Part shown: positions 23,951 through 31,630 of the stretch, in pieces | How positions within the stretch are numbered: position 1 is the first letter of the stretch | Layout of the letters: the number at the start of each line of letters is the position of its first letter | Assembly (NCBI GenBank): GCA_025359915.1 | Contig: JANYDE010000064.1 | Span: 1 to 38,610 of the forward strand | Reading direction: 5' to 3' | DNA length: 38,610 nt | DNA from: Chamaesiphon sp. 336R_metabinner_41 | GTDB lineage: Bacteria > Cyanobacteriota > Cyanobacteriia > Cyanobacteriales > Chamaesiphonaceae | Made by a program: the position numbers and the translations under genes | Notes under the pieces: model-generated | Told to the model about the DNA's origin: nothing | What the model saw: the letters and a program-made list of their open reading frames with translations, nothing else | Databases searched by the model: none

Positions 23951-26662
23951 ATGAAAATCCTCCAAACTCAAACGCTGCGCGGCCCCAATTACTGGAGCAT
24001 TCGTCGATCGAAGCTCATTCTCGTGCGGCTGGATTTGGAGGATCTCGCAGACAAGCCTTCGGATACTATTCCTGGTTTTTACGATAGTCTGGTGGCGGTT
24101 TTACCTAGCTTGGAGGATCATTATTGTTCGCCTGGATGTAAGGGTGGATTCCTGAGTCGGGTACGGGAAGGAACGATGATGGGGCATATCATCGAGCATG
24201 TGGCTTTGGAACTGCAAACCCTAGCGGGAATGCCAGTTGGGTTTGGGCGCACCCGTGAGACGGCAACTTTGGGTACTTATCAAGTTGTGGTTGAGTACCA
24301 GCTCGAAACAGCGGGGCGATATGCAGTCAGAGCTGCGCTGCGGTTGTGTGAGAGCATTGTCGAAACGGGGATGTATCCACAAGCTGAACTGGAAAAGGAT
24401 TTGGCGGATTTAGTCAAGATGCGGACTGATGCGACTTTGGGCGCGAGTACGGAGGCATTGGTAAAAGAAGCCCAAACGATGGGGATTCCCTGGATTCATC
24501 TGGAGTCGTGTGATATTTTTCAGCTTGGCTATGGCAAACATCAGAAGCGAATTCAAGCGGCTCTGACTTCGCGTACCAATATTTTGGGCGTGGAATTAGC
24601 TTGCGATAAGGAAAAAACCAAGAAAATATTGGCAGGGATGGGCGCGCCTGTGCCGTTGGGGATGACGATTTATTCGTTTGGTGAATTGGAGGATGCGATC
24701 GACAGGCTTGGTTATCCGATCGTGATTAAGCCGTTAAATGGTAATCATGGGCGAGGAATTACGATCGATATCAAGGACTGGGAGCACGCGGGTATCGGTT
24801 ACGATCGAGCGCGGGAGATTTCCAAGGGCGTAATTGTTGAGCATTTCTACCAGGGTAGAGATCATCGGATTTTGGTAGTTAATCATCAGGTGGTTGCAGT
24901 AGCGGAACGGGTACCTGCTCATGTGGTGGGGAATGGGTTGGACACGATTTCGGTATTAGTCGATCGCGAAAATCAAGATCCGCGACGGGGTGAGGGTCAT
25001 GATAATATGTTGACCAAAATCGAACTGGATGATTCTACGGCTGAAATGTTGAACAATCAGGGTTTTGGGCTGAATACGATTTTGCGATCGGGTGAGGTTT
25101 GCTATCTACGGGCGACGGCGAATCTCAGTACTGGCGGGATTGCAATCGATCGGACTGATGAGATCCATCCTGATACTGTCTGGCTAGCTGAACGAGTATC
25201 GCGGATTATCGATCTGGACGTAGCTGGAATTGACGTGATTACCACCGATATTACTAAAACCCTCGCTGAAGTAGATGGGACGATCGTGGAAGTCAATGCG
25301 GCACCTGGCTTGCGGATGCATATATCCCCCAGCGAAGGAGTCGGGCGAAATGTGGCTGCACCGATTCTCCAAATGCTATTCCCATCTGGAACAACTACGC
25401 GGATTCCGATCGTGGCAATCACAGGTACAAATGGTAAGACTACTACTACCCGACTAATCGCCCATATTTTTAGTCAGGTGTATGATAGCGTCGGCTTTAC
25501 CACTACTGACGGGATCTATATCGGCGATCGATTAATCGAAAAAGGCGATACGACTGGTCCCCAAAGTGCCCTGATGATTCTCCAAGATCCGACGGTGGAT
25601 ATTGCCATTTTAGAGACAGCACGGGGTGGGATTTTGCGATCGGGTTTAGCCTTCCAACATTGCGATGTCGGCGTTGTGCTCAACGTCGCCGCCGATCATT
25701 TAGGCTTGGCAGATATCGAAACGATCGATCAATTAGCCAGAGTCAAAGGCGTAATTGCTGAAACCGTCCACCCAGATGGTTATGCGGTGCTTAACGCTGA
25801 TGATGAGCGAGTTGCAGCAATGGCAAAAGATGTGCCTGGAAAAGTTGCCTACTTCTCGATGAACCCAGACAATCCATTAGTCCGCTCCCATGTGCAACGG
25901 GGTGGCATTGCCGCAGTTTACGCCGATGAATACATCACCATCTTGCAACAAGATTGGGTACACCGGATCGAAAAAGTCGATCGCGTCCCCCTCACCCTCG
26001 GCGGACGGGCACCATTTATGATTGCTAATGCTCTTGCTGCCTGTCTTGCCGCCTTCGTTCAAGGAGTCAGTGTCGAACACATTCGAGTCGCTTTACGCAG
26101 CTTCAAGGCCTCTGTAGCCCAGACTCCAGGGCGAATGAATTTGTTTAACATGGGTCGCTACCATATCCTGGTAGACTATGCCCACAATCCCGCTGGATAT
26201 GCCGCTGTTGGTAGCTTTGTCAAAAACTGGACTGGCTCGGCAATTGGGGTCGTTGGTGGACCTGGAGATCGTCGCGATGAAGATTTAATCGAACTCGGCA
26301 AACTTTCCGCCACCTTCTTCGATCGAATCATTGTCAAGGAAGATGATGACAATCGCGGTCGCCCCTGGGGTGATACCGCTGAATTAATTGTCCAAGGAAT
26401 TGAGCAAGTAGTAACCGAAAATCCAGTCCCCCACTCGATTATGCTCAATGAAGTTGAAGCGATCGAATGGGCATTAGACAATGCTCCAGACAATAGTTTG
26501 GTCGCAATGTTTCCCGATAATGTCAGTCGAGCGATCGCGATGATCATGTCCCGCAATCCGATTTCTGACAATTCAGAAACAACTTTTTCATTAGAATTGA
26601 AGCCACCTGAAAACTTGTCGATATTGGATCCAGTTTCTGTTGGCAATAACGGCACATATTAA
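23951..26662 (+). CDS. cphA: Cyanophycin synthetase
   Basis: This 903-residue enzyme elongates multi-L-arginyl-poly-L-aspartate, adding Asp to the backbone and Arg to the side chains at the cost of ATP. An N-terminal domain (1-~160, KILQTQTLRGPNYWS) is followed by an ATP-grasp domain (~210-475; PIVIKPLNGNHGRGITIDI, VEVNAAPGLRMHISPS) that adds Asp. A Mur ligase-like domain with the P-loop GTNGKTTTTR (492-501), ETARGGILRSGL and DYAHNPAGY adds Arg. Length and motifs are complete. It is preceded by an NtcA-type box and followed 55 bp later by isoaspartyl dipeptidase. Its usual partner cphB is about 10.5 kb upstream on the same strand, separated by accessory DNA. Confidence 0.97.
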   Translation: MKILQTQTLRGPNYWSIRRSKLILVRLDLEDLADKPSDTIPGFYDSLVAVLPSLEDHYCSPGCKGGFLSRVREGTMMGHIIEHVALELQTLAGMPVGFGRTRETATLGTYQVVVEYQLETAGRYAVRAALRLCESIVETGMYPQAELEKDLADLVKMRTDATLGASTEALVKEAQTMGIPWIHLESCDIFQLGYGKHQKRIQAALTSRTNILGVELACDKEKTKKILAGMGAPVPLGMTIYSFGELEDAIDRLGYPIVIKPLNGNHGRGITIDIKDWEHAGIGYDRAREISKGVIVEHFYQGRDHRILVVNHQVVAVAERVPAHVVGNGLDTISVLVDRENQDPRRGEGHDNMLTKIELDDSTAEMLNNQGFGLNTILRSGEVCYLRATANLSTGGIAIDRTDEIHPDTVWLAERVSRIIDLDVAGIDVITTDITKTLAEVDGTIVEVNAAPGLRMHISPSEGVGRNVAAPILQMLFPSGTTTRIPIVAITGTNGKTTTTRLIAHIFSQVYDSVGFTTTDGIYIGDRLIEKGDTTGPQSALMILQDPTVDIAILETARGGILRSGLAFQHCDVGVVLNVAADHLGLADIETIDQLARVKGVIAETVHPDGYAVLNADDERVAAMAKDVPGKVAYFSMNPDNPLVRSHVQRGGIAAVYADEYITILQQDWVHRIEKVDRVPLTLGGRAPFMIANALAACLAAFVQGVSVEHIRVALRSFKASVAQTPGRMNLFNMGRYHILVDYAHNPAGYAAVGSFVKNWTGSAIGVVGGPGDRRDEDLIELGKLSATFFDRIIVKEDDDNRGRPWGDTAELIVQGIEQVVTENPVPHSIMLNEVEAIEWALDNAPDNSLVAMFPDNVSRAIAMIMSRNPISDNSETTFSLELKPPENLSILDPVSVGNNGTY

Positions 26663-26717
26663 GTGTCAAACCGAACCGAATTAATTCACCATCCAGCATT
26701 CACTAGCCACTAAAATT

Positions 26718-27641
26718 ATGTCCTATTCTTTGATGATTCATGGTGGTGCTGGTGCGCTCGAAGATCTGAAATATGAAGCCAGCGAATCAGCATTTAGACA
26801 GAGTATCATCGCCATCCTAGAACAGGGGCGCGAACGCCTAGAACGCGGCGACAGTGCCCTAGATGTAGTGGAATATTGCGCGAGTCTGCTTGAAGACGAC
26901 AGGTTGTACAATGCTGGCTGTGGCTCGGTGTTAAATGCCGAGGGTAAAGTAGAAATGGATGCAGCCCTAATGGACGGGCGCAACCTTCAAGCGGGGGCGG
27001 TGGCTTGTCTTCGCAATATCAAAAATCCGATTTCCCTCGCGCGGCGGGTGTTAGAACATGGTGAACATGTTTTATTAGTGGGCGATGGTGCATTGGAATT
27101 TGCTAAATTCTGTGGGATCGAAACTTACCCTGACGATTACTTTATTACGGAGGCGCGAATTAAGCAATTAGCCGAAGCTCAGGTGGCAGGACGAATGACT
27201 CTAGATCATGAGCGGATTAAACCCTCCCAAAAGCTCGGTACAATTGGAGCCGTAGCGCGAGACACTTACGGCAATCTTGCGGCGGCGACATCAACAGGTG
27301 GATTGGTGAATAAACGCTGGGGACGGGTTGGTGATACGCCGATTGTCGGGGCGGGCGTATTTGCCGATAATGAAACCTGCGCGGTGTCTGCAACGGGCTA
27401 TGGCGAACAGTTCTTACGCACGGTGTTGGCGAAGACTATTTCTGATTTCGTCCAGTTTAGGGGCATGGATGCCGCCGCTGCGACACAGGCGGGAATTGAT
27501 TATTTGGTAGCGAAGGTGAATGGAGAAGGTGGGGTCATTGCGATCGATTTTGCCGGACGTTGTGCGGCGGCGCAGTCCACCTCTGGACTGATTCGCGGTT
27601 GGATTGAGCTGGGGGGAGAGGCGCAGTGTAAGCTGGGATAA
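26718..27641 (+). CDS. iaaA: Isoaspartyl dipeptidase / plant-type L-asparaginase (Ntn hydrolase)
   Basis: A 307-residue Ntn-hydrolase precursor. IHGGAGALE near the N-terminus, YNAGCGSVLNAEGKVEMDA, and KLGTIGAVARD with the autoprocessing site before Thr175 (the nucleophile of the beta subunit) followed by NLAAATSTGGLVNKRWGRVGD are all typical. It cleaves beta-Asp-Arg released by cyanophycinase to aspartate and arginine, and can act on asparagine. It lies 55 bp after cphA on the same strand, so the pair is probably co-transcribed, and the released arginine can go to AgrE encoded at 3746. No repeats intervene. Confidence 0.93.
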   Translation: MSYSLMIHGGAGALEDLKYEASESAFRQSIIAILEQGRERLERGDSALDVVEYCASLLEDDRLYNAGCGSVLNAEGKVEMDAALMDGRNLQAGAVACLRNIKNPISLARRVLEHGEHVLLVGDGALEFAKFCGIETYPDDYFITEARIKQLAEAQVAGRMTLDHERIKPSQKLGTIGAVARDTYGNLAAATSTGGLVNKRWGRVGDTPIVGAGVFADNETCAVSATGYGEQFLRTVLAKTISDFVQFRGMDAAAATQAGIDYLVAKVNGEGGVIAIDFAGRCAAAQSTSGLIRGWIELGGEAQCKLG

Positions 27642-27691
27642 TCGATAATATATAATCGTCACACGGTGCAAAATCATAAGCTAATACCTGG

Positions 27692-29011
27692 ATGACTAAT
27701 ATTAACCCAAGAGATATCGAACATATATTTGAACGACTAAGATCGGGTGTAGTGCCAGAGCGGGGATTAGAAGCATTTGCGGTGGGAATCGATCGAGCCA
27801 GGGGAGAGATTGGGCGACAATTAGACTTGGCGGGAAATAATGAGGGTGTGTTTAAATTTCTGCGGGGTGGCTATGGCTGTGGTAAAACCTTTATGGCACG
27901 GTTAGCATTGCTGGATGCTCAGGCTCAGGGGTTTGCAACCAGCTTTGTAGTGGTGTCGGATAATGATTTGCACTTCCATCGGTTTGATGATGTTTATCGG
28001 AAAGTCGTCCAGGAATTAGCAACCGATCGATGCGATCGAGGGGCGTTGGGATTTATAATCGATCGATGGATTGCCCGAATCGAAGATGCGACGATCGATG
28101 GTGGTGCGAATCCTGAAGCTCCAGATTTCGATGCTCAAGTACAGCAGCGGCTAGAAGAGGATTTAGCCTCGCTCACGGGTGGGAAAGCACCCGAAGACAT
28201 GGCGCGGGTATTGCGGGCGATGTTTGCCCTCAAACAGCAGAATAAATTCCCCGAAGCCAGCGCACTCCTCTCCTGGTTATCGGGAAGCGAAAACGTCGCC
28301 GCAGCCTCCAAGCGGATCGCTGGGATTAAGGGCGATATTGGCTCCAAAGAGGCGATGGATTATCTTCAGGGCATTCTAGCCATTACCAAAGCCGCAGGCT
28401 ACAAGGGGCTAGTAATCGTTATTGATGAAGCCGAAACCATGTTGCGAATGAAGTCCGATATTCGCGCCAAATCCCTGAATGGGATTCGCCAAATTTGCGA
28501 CGCAGCCGATCGCTATCCTGGGTTATTCTGGGTATTTACAGGTACCCCCGAATTCTTCGATACCAATCGCGGCGTAGCTGGTTTAGCACCATTACACGAC
28601 AGATTAAAACTAATTAAAACGGGTAACTTTGCCAATCCTCGTCAACCGCAACTAGTCCTGACACCATTCGATCGAGAACGTTTAAAAGATGTCGCCCTCA
28701 AACTGCGAGAATTATATCCTACCAAACAACGCAAACAATTAAATAAGAAAGTTACCCCCGAATTCATCGATTTACTAGTAGCAAAAGTCAGCGAAGGATT
28801 CGGCGGCGATGTCGGGATAGTACCGCGCCAATTCTTGCGACAATTAGTAAATATTTTAGATTTAGCCGCCACCGAACCAGATTTCGATCCGATGACAGAT
28901 GGTGGTTATGAATTCACCGAACTTAATTCCGAAGAAGCCAGAATTCGAGATGGTTTACCCTATTTTGAACCAGAACCAACCGATGCAGAACAATATGCCG
29001 TTACCTTTTAG
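27692..29011 (+). CDS. brxD: BrxD-like P-loop ATPase (BREX ATP-binding protein, DUF2791 type)
   Basis: The 439-residue protein begins ININPRDIEHIFERLRSGVV-like (MTNINPRDIEHIF) and has VPERGLEAFAVGIDRARGEI, Walker A GGYGCGKTF (59-67) and Walker B VIVIDEAE (241-248). FWVFTGTPEFFD and a C-terminal GIVPRQFLRQLVNILDLA helical region follow. This matches the BrxD ATPases of type 2, 5 and 6 BREX systems, which are normally encoded next to BrxHI. Here BrxHI is three genes downstream, with a nuclease and a methyltransferase between. PglZ, PglX/PglY/PglW and BrxC are not encoded nearby. The 18-bp gap to the nuclease gene implies an operon. Its role is probably DNA translocation or licensing in anti-phage defence (inference). 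Confidence 0.88.
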   Translation: MTNINPRDIEHIFERLRSGVVPERGLEAFAVGIDRARGEIGRQLDLAGNNEGVFKFLRGGYGCGKTFMARLALLDAQAQGFATSFVVVSDNDLHFHRFDDVYRKVVQELATDRCDRGALGFIIDRWIARIEDATIDGGANPEAPDFDAQVQQRLEEDLASLTGGKAPEDMARVLRAMFALKQQNKFPEASALLSWLSGSENVAAASKRIAGIKGDIGSKEAMDYLQGILAITKAAGYKGLVIVIDEAETMLRMKSDIRAKSLNGIRQICDAADRYPGLFWVFTGTPEFFDTNRGVAGLAPLHDRLKLIKTGNFANPRQPQLVLTPFDRERLKDVALKLRELYPTKQRKQLNKKVTPEFIDLLVAKVSEGFGGDVGIVPRQFLRQLVNILDLAATEPDFDPMTDGGYEFTELNSEEARIRDGLPYFEPEPTDAEQYAVTF

Positions 29012-29029
29012 ATAATTTTCGAGCATTAC

Positions 29030-29692
29030 ATGATAACTTTGACAATCGAAACTCTTTGCGCGGAAGCCACCATATTTTCCGCTGCTGAATCTAATCATCC
29101 AGAACCCCTATTGTATGGTTTGACTGATGGTAAAGCGATCGGCACTTACCTAGAAAAGAAGTTTAGACTTTATCTTCAAGAGCGATATGAGTTTGTCGCG
29201 GGTAATTCTGCTAGCGGTACCGACTTTCCAGGATTATTGGTAGATATGAAAGTGACAAGTATTAAGCAACCACAATCATCATGTCCTTTCAAATCCGCAC
29301 GTCAAAAGATTTTTGGATTGGGGTACGCGCTCTTAATCTTTGTTTATGACAAAACAGACGATAGTATCAATCGTACCGGAACTTTAAATATTTTGCACAC
29401 AATTTTTGTTAGTGCTGAAAGAACGGCAGATTTTCAGATGACTCGTGGAATTAGGAATATCTTAGAGAATGAAGGTAATAAAGACGATCTAATTGCTTTG
29501 ATGTTGGATCGAAATTTACCGATTGATGATATTGAAATGTCTAATCTTGCTGATGAAATCCTTAATAATCCGCCCATCCAAGGATTTTTAACTATCTCCA
29601 ATGCCTTACAATGGCGGCTTCAATATAGCCGAGTAATCGATCGAGCCGATCTAGAAGATGGTATCATTGCTGTTTATAGAGCTAATCCATGA
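29030..29692 (+). CDS. Putative PD-(D/E)XK-type restriction endonuclease of the BrxD/BrxHI module
   Basis: A 220-residue protein with a plausible PD-(D/E)XK core: Glu42 in GTYLEKKFR, Asp65 in SGTDFP, and the D-x-K of VDMKVTS (Asp72, Lys74), followed by a strand ALLIFVYDKTDD. A helix-rich C-terminus follows (NPPIQGFLTISNALQWRLQY). The pattern of an early conserved Glu, Asp then D-x-K separated by seven residues is usual for type II nucleases. Its stop overlaps the start of the methyltransferase gene by 4 bp (ATGA), the arrangement of a restriction-modification pair. Recognition sequence cannot be inferred. I know no named family with certainty. Confidence 0.72.
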   Translation: MITLTIETLCAEATIFSAAESNHPEPLLYGLTDGKAIGTYLEKKFRLYLQERYEFVAGNSASGTDFPGLLVDMKVTSIKQPQSSCPFKSARQKIFGLGYALLIFVYDKTDDSINRTGTLNILHTIFVSAERTADFQMTRGIRNILENEGNKDDLIALMLDRNLPIDDIEMSNLADEILNNPPIQGFLTISNALQWRLQYSRVIDRADLEDGIIAVYRANP

Positions 29693-31137
29693 TTCGGACT
29701 ATCCCTAAAGCGAAAGTAGAATATGGAGACTTTCAAACACCGATCGAACTAGCGGAACATGTATGTCAGAAGTTGATAGAATTGGGTATCAATCCTGATG
29801 TGATAATCGAGCCAACCTGTGGGGTTGGTAATTTCATCGATGCTAGTTCGCGGTTATTTCGATCGACAGATAAGATTCTCGGCGTTGAGATTAACTCACA
29901 GTATGTCGAAATAATTAGAATCAAACAGCAATTAGATGGGGATAAAAGAATTCAAATTATCGAGGCAGATTTTTTTCAATTTGATTGGCAATCTCAGTTA
30001 AATAAATCAGTGGGAGAACTGTTGATAATTGGTAATTTCCCGTGGGTAACGAACTCACAGCAAGGAATCATTGGTGGTAAAAATTTACCTAGTAAAAATA
30101 ACTTTCAAAACCATGTCGGCCTAGATGCGATTACAGGAAAGAGCAATTTTGACATCTCTGAATGGATGCTGATTCAATCGATCCAATGGTTACAGAAAAG
30201 AGGTGGTTGTCTCGCCATGCTTTGCAAGACTTCTGTTGCTAGAAAAATATTAAATCATCTTCATTCTAGAAATCTCAATCTTGCCTACTGTGCCAGCTAT
30301 AGTATCGATGCCAAAAAGTATTTTAATGCCAGCGTTGAATCTTGCTTATTATTTTGCAAATTTGACTGTATCTCAACCAACTATTTTTGTGATGTATTCG
30401 ATAGTTTAGACAGCATAGAATATCAACGGATTGGATATCGCCATAATATACTAGTTAGAGATGTGGCTGCATTCGATCGGGTGAGCGAATTATATCATCC
30501 AAAACCCGAACTAAAATGGAGATCTGGGGTCAAACACGACTGCTCCAGTGTGATGGAACTTCGTAAAATTGATAATAAGTTAATAAATGGATTCGGGGAT
30601 ATTGTCGATATCGAAGATACCTATCTTTTTCCATTATTAAAAGGTTCCGATGTCGCTCAGAATAGAATACAGGATACCGATCGATATGTTCTAGTTACTC
30701 AAAAGTTCGTGGGAGAATCTACTGACGCGATCGAACATTTAGCTCCAAAAACTTGGAGGTATCTAGAATTACACGCAAAATACTTAGATAATAGAAAAAG
30801 CAAGATTTATCTGAAAAATCCTAAATTCTCCATTTTCGGAGTAGGCACATATACTTTTACTCCTTGGAAGATTGCCATTTGTGGGCTTTATAAGAAATTA
30901 GAATTTAGACTAATCGGACAATTGAACGATCGATCTGTTATTTTTGATGATACTGTTTATTTTATTGGTTTTGAAGATCGAGCATCTGCCGATTTAGTAT
31001 TAGATCTTTTAACATCCACTCCAGCAAGGAATTTTTATTCATCTCTAATTTTTTGGGATGAGAAACGCCCCATTAAATCTAGTATTTTGAATAGCTTAAA
31101 CCTTATGGCTAGATCTGACCATTATCGATCAAGATGA
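29689..31137 (+). CDS. N6-adenine DNA methyltransferase of the BrxD/BrxHI module
   Basis: A 482-residue methyltransferase. VEYGDFQTPIELAEHVCQKL is the motif X-like start used by gamma-type N6-adenine enzymes, EPTCGVGNF (41-49) is motif I, and GNFPWVTN (115-122) is motif IV with Phe in place of the usual first Pro of NPPW. The C-terminal ~250 residues (KWRSGVKHDCSSVMELR, DTYLFPLLKGSDVAQNR, FSIFGVGTYTFTPWKIAI) resemble the target-recognition region of type II N6A enzymes. It is much shorter than the ~1,200-residue PglX of BREX and has no PglX features. It overlaps the nuclease gene upstream and a HicB-like fragment downstream, each by 4 bp. Confidence 0.88.
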   Translation: MIRTIPKAKVEYGDFQTPIELAEHVCQKLIELGINPDVIIEPTCGVGNFIDASSRLFRSTDKILGVEINSQYVEIIRIKQQLDGDKRIQIIEADFFQFDWQSQLNKSVGELLIIGNFPWVTNSQQGIIGGKNLPSKNNFQNHVGLDAITGKSNFDISEWMLIQSIQWLQKRGGCLAMLCKTSVARKILNHLHSRNLNLAYCASYSIDAKKYFNASVESCLLFCKFDCISTNYFCDVFDSLDSIEYQRIGYRHNILVRDVAAFDRVSELYHPKPELKWRSGVKHDCSSVMELRKIDNKLINGFGDIVDIEDTYLFPLLKGSDVAQNRIQDTDRYVLVTQKFVGESTDAIEHLAPKTWRYLELHAKYLDNRKSKIYLKNPKFSIFGVGTYTFTPWKIAICGLYKKLEFRLIGQLNDRSVIFDDTVYFIGFEDRASADLVLDLLTSTPARNFYSSLIFWDEKRPIKSSILNSLNLMARSDHYRSR

Positions 31138-31274
31138 CGAGTAGAGAATCTCTAGAGTACTATCTATCTCTAGCTTATTCTGTCACCCTAGATCCAGATC
31201 CTGAAGGTGGGTATGTCGCGCACATCAAAGATCTCTCTGGTTGCTTTACCCAAGGTGAAACATTGGAATATTAG
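31134..31274 (+). pseudogene. hicB: Truncated HicB-like antitoxin N-terminus
   Basis: The 46-residue frame starts in an ATGA overlap with the methyltransferase stop and reads MTSRESLEYYLSLAYSVTLD, then PDPEGGYVAHIKDLSGCFTQ, then GETLEY and stop. This is the N-terminal beta-strand/helix of the HicB partial RNase H fold (YxVxLxPDPEGGYVAxIxxLxGCxTQGETLEEA). The rest of the domain, the C-terminal DNA-binding part and a hicA gene are missing. Probably a decayed cargo gene; the tight coupling leaves open that a short peptide is still made. Confidence 0.75.
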
Positions 31275-31572
31275 TCAATTCAGGAAAACTCTGGCGCAGA
31301 CATTCAAATGATAGTTGTCTAGCACTCTGCCTGTATTTAGCACCCAAAATTAATCGCTCTACCGTGGTGCGTTGATGATATAAATGAAAGCGTAATAAAT
31401 CGGCGGTAATTTTAGTATCGATCGATTGAGTGCAATATCCTAAAGGTGCAGTATCAATGGGTAACTGAGTTGGTAATGACATTCGATCATAGATTAAATC
31501 GACACTAATTGTATCTTCAGTAAAAGATATATTCTTAACTCTTTCATCAGTCTGAATTGCCGAAATACTCAT
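31246..31572 (-). CDS. Small protein with DUF2442-like start, possibly chimeric
   Basis: 108 residues on the strand opposite to the surrounding module. The first ~30 (MSISAIQTDERVKNISFTED, then TISVDLIYDRMSLP) resemble DUF2442 proteins (V.nIsFtedtisVdl.DGR.isvP). The rest (SIDTKITADLLRFHLYHQRT, then TVERLILGAKYRQSARQL) does not, so it may be a fusion of fragments. Its 3' end overlaps the HicB fragment by 29 bp tail to tail. Function unknown. Confidence 0.5.
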   Translation of the reverse strand: MSISAIQTDERVKNISFTEDTISVDLIYDRMSLPTQLPIDTAPLGYCTQSIDTKITADLLRFHLYHQRTTVERLILGAKYRQSARQLSFECLRQSFPELTNIPMFHLG

Positions 31573-31630
31573 GCCAAGTTTCCCCGAATAATGTTTGATT
31601 TTTTCTAACTATTTCCTTTTGATTATAACT

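Noticed and set aside
29689-31137. PglX (BREX methyltransferase)
   Set aside because: 482 residues is far too short, and the layout matches a type II N6-adenine methyltransferase overlapping a nuclease gene.
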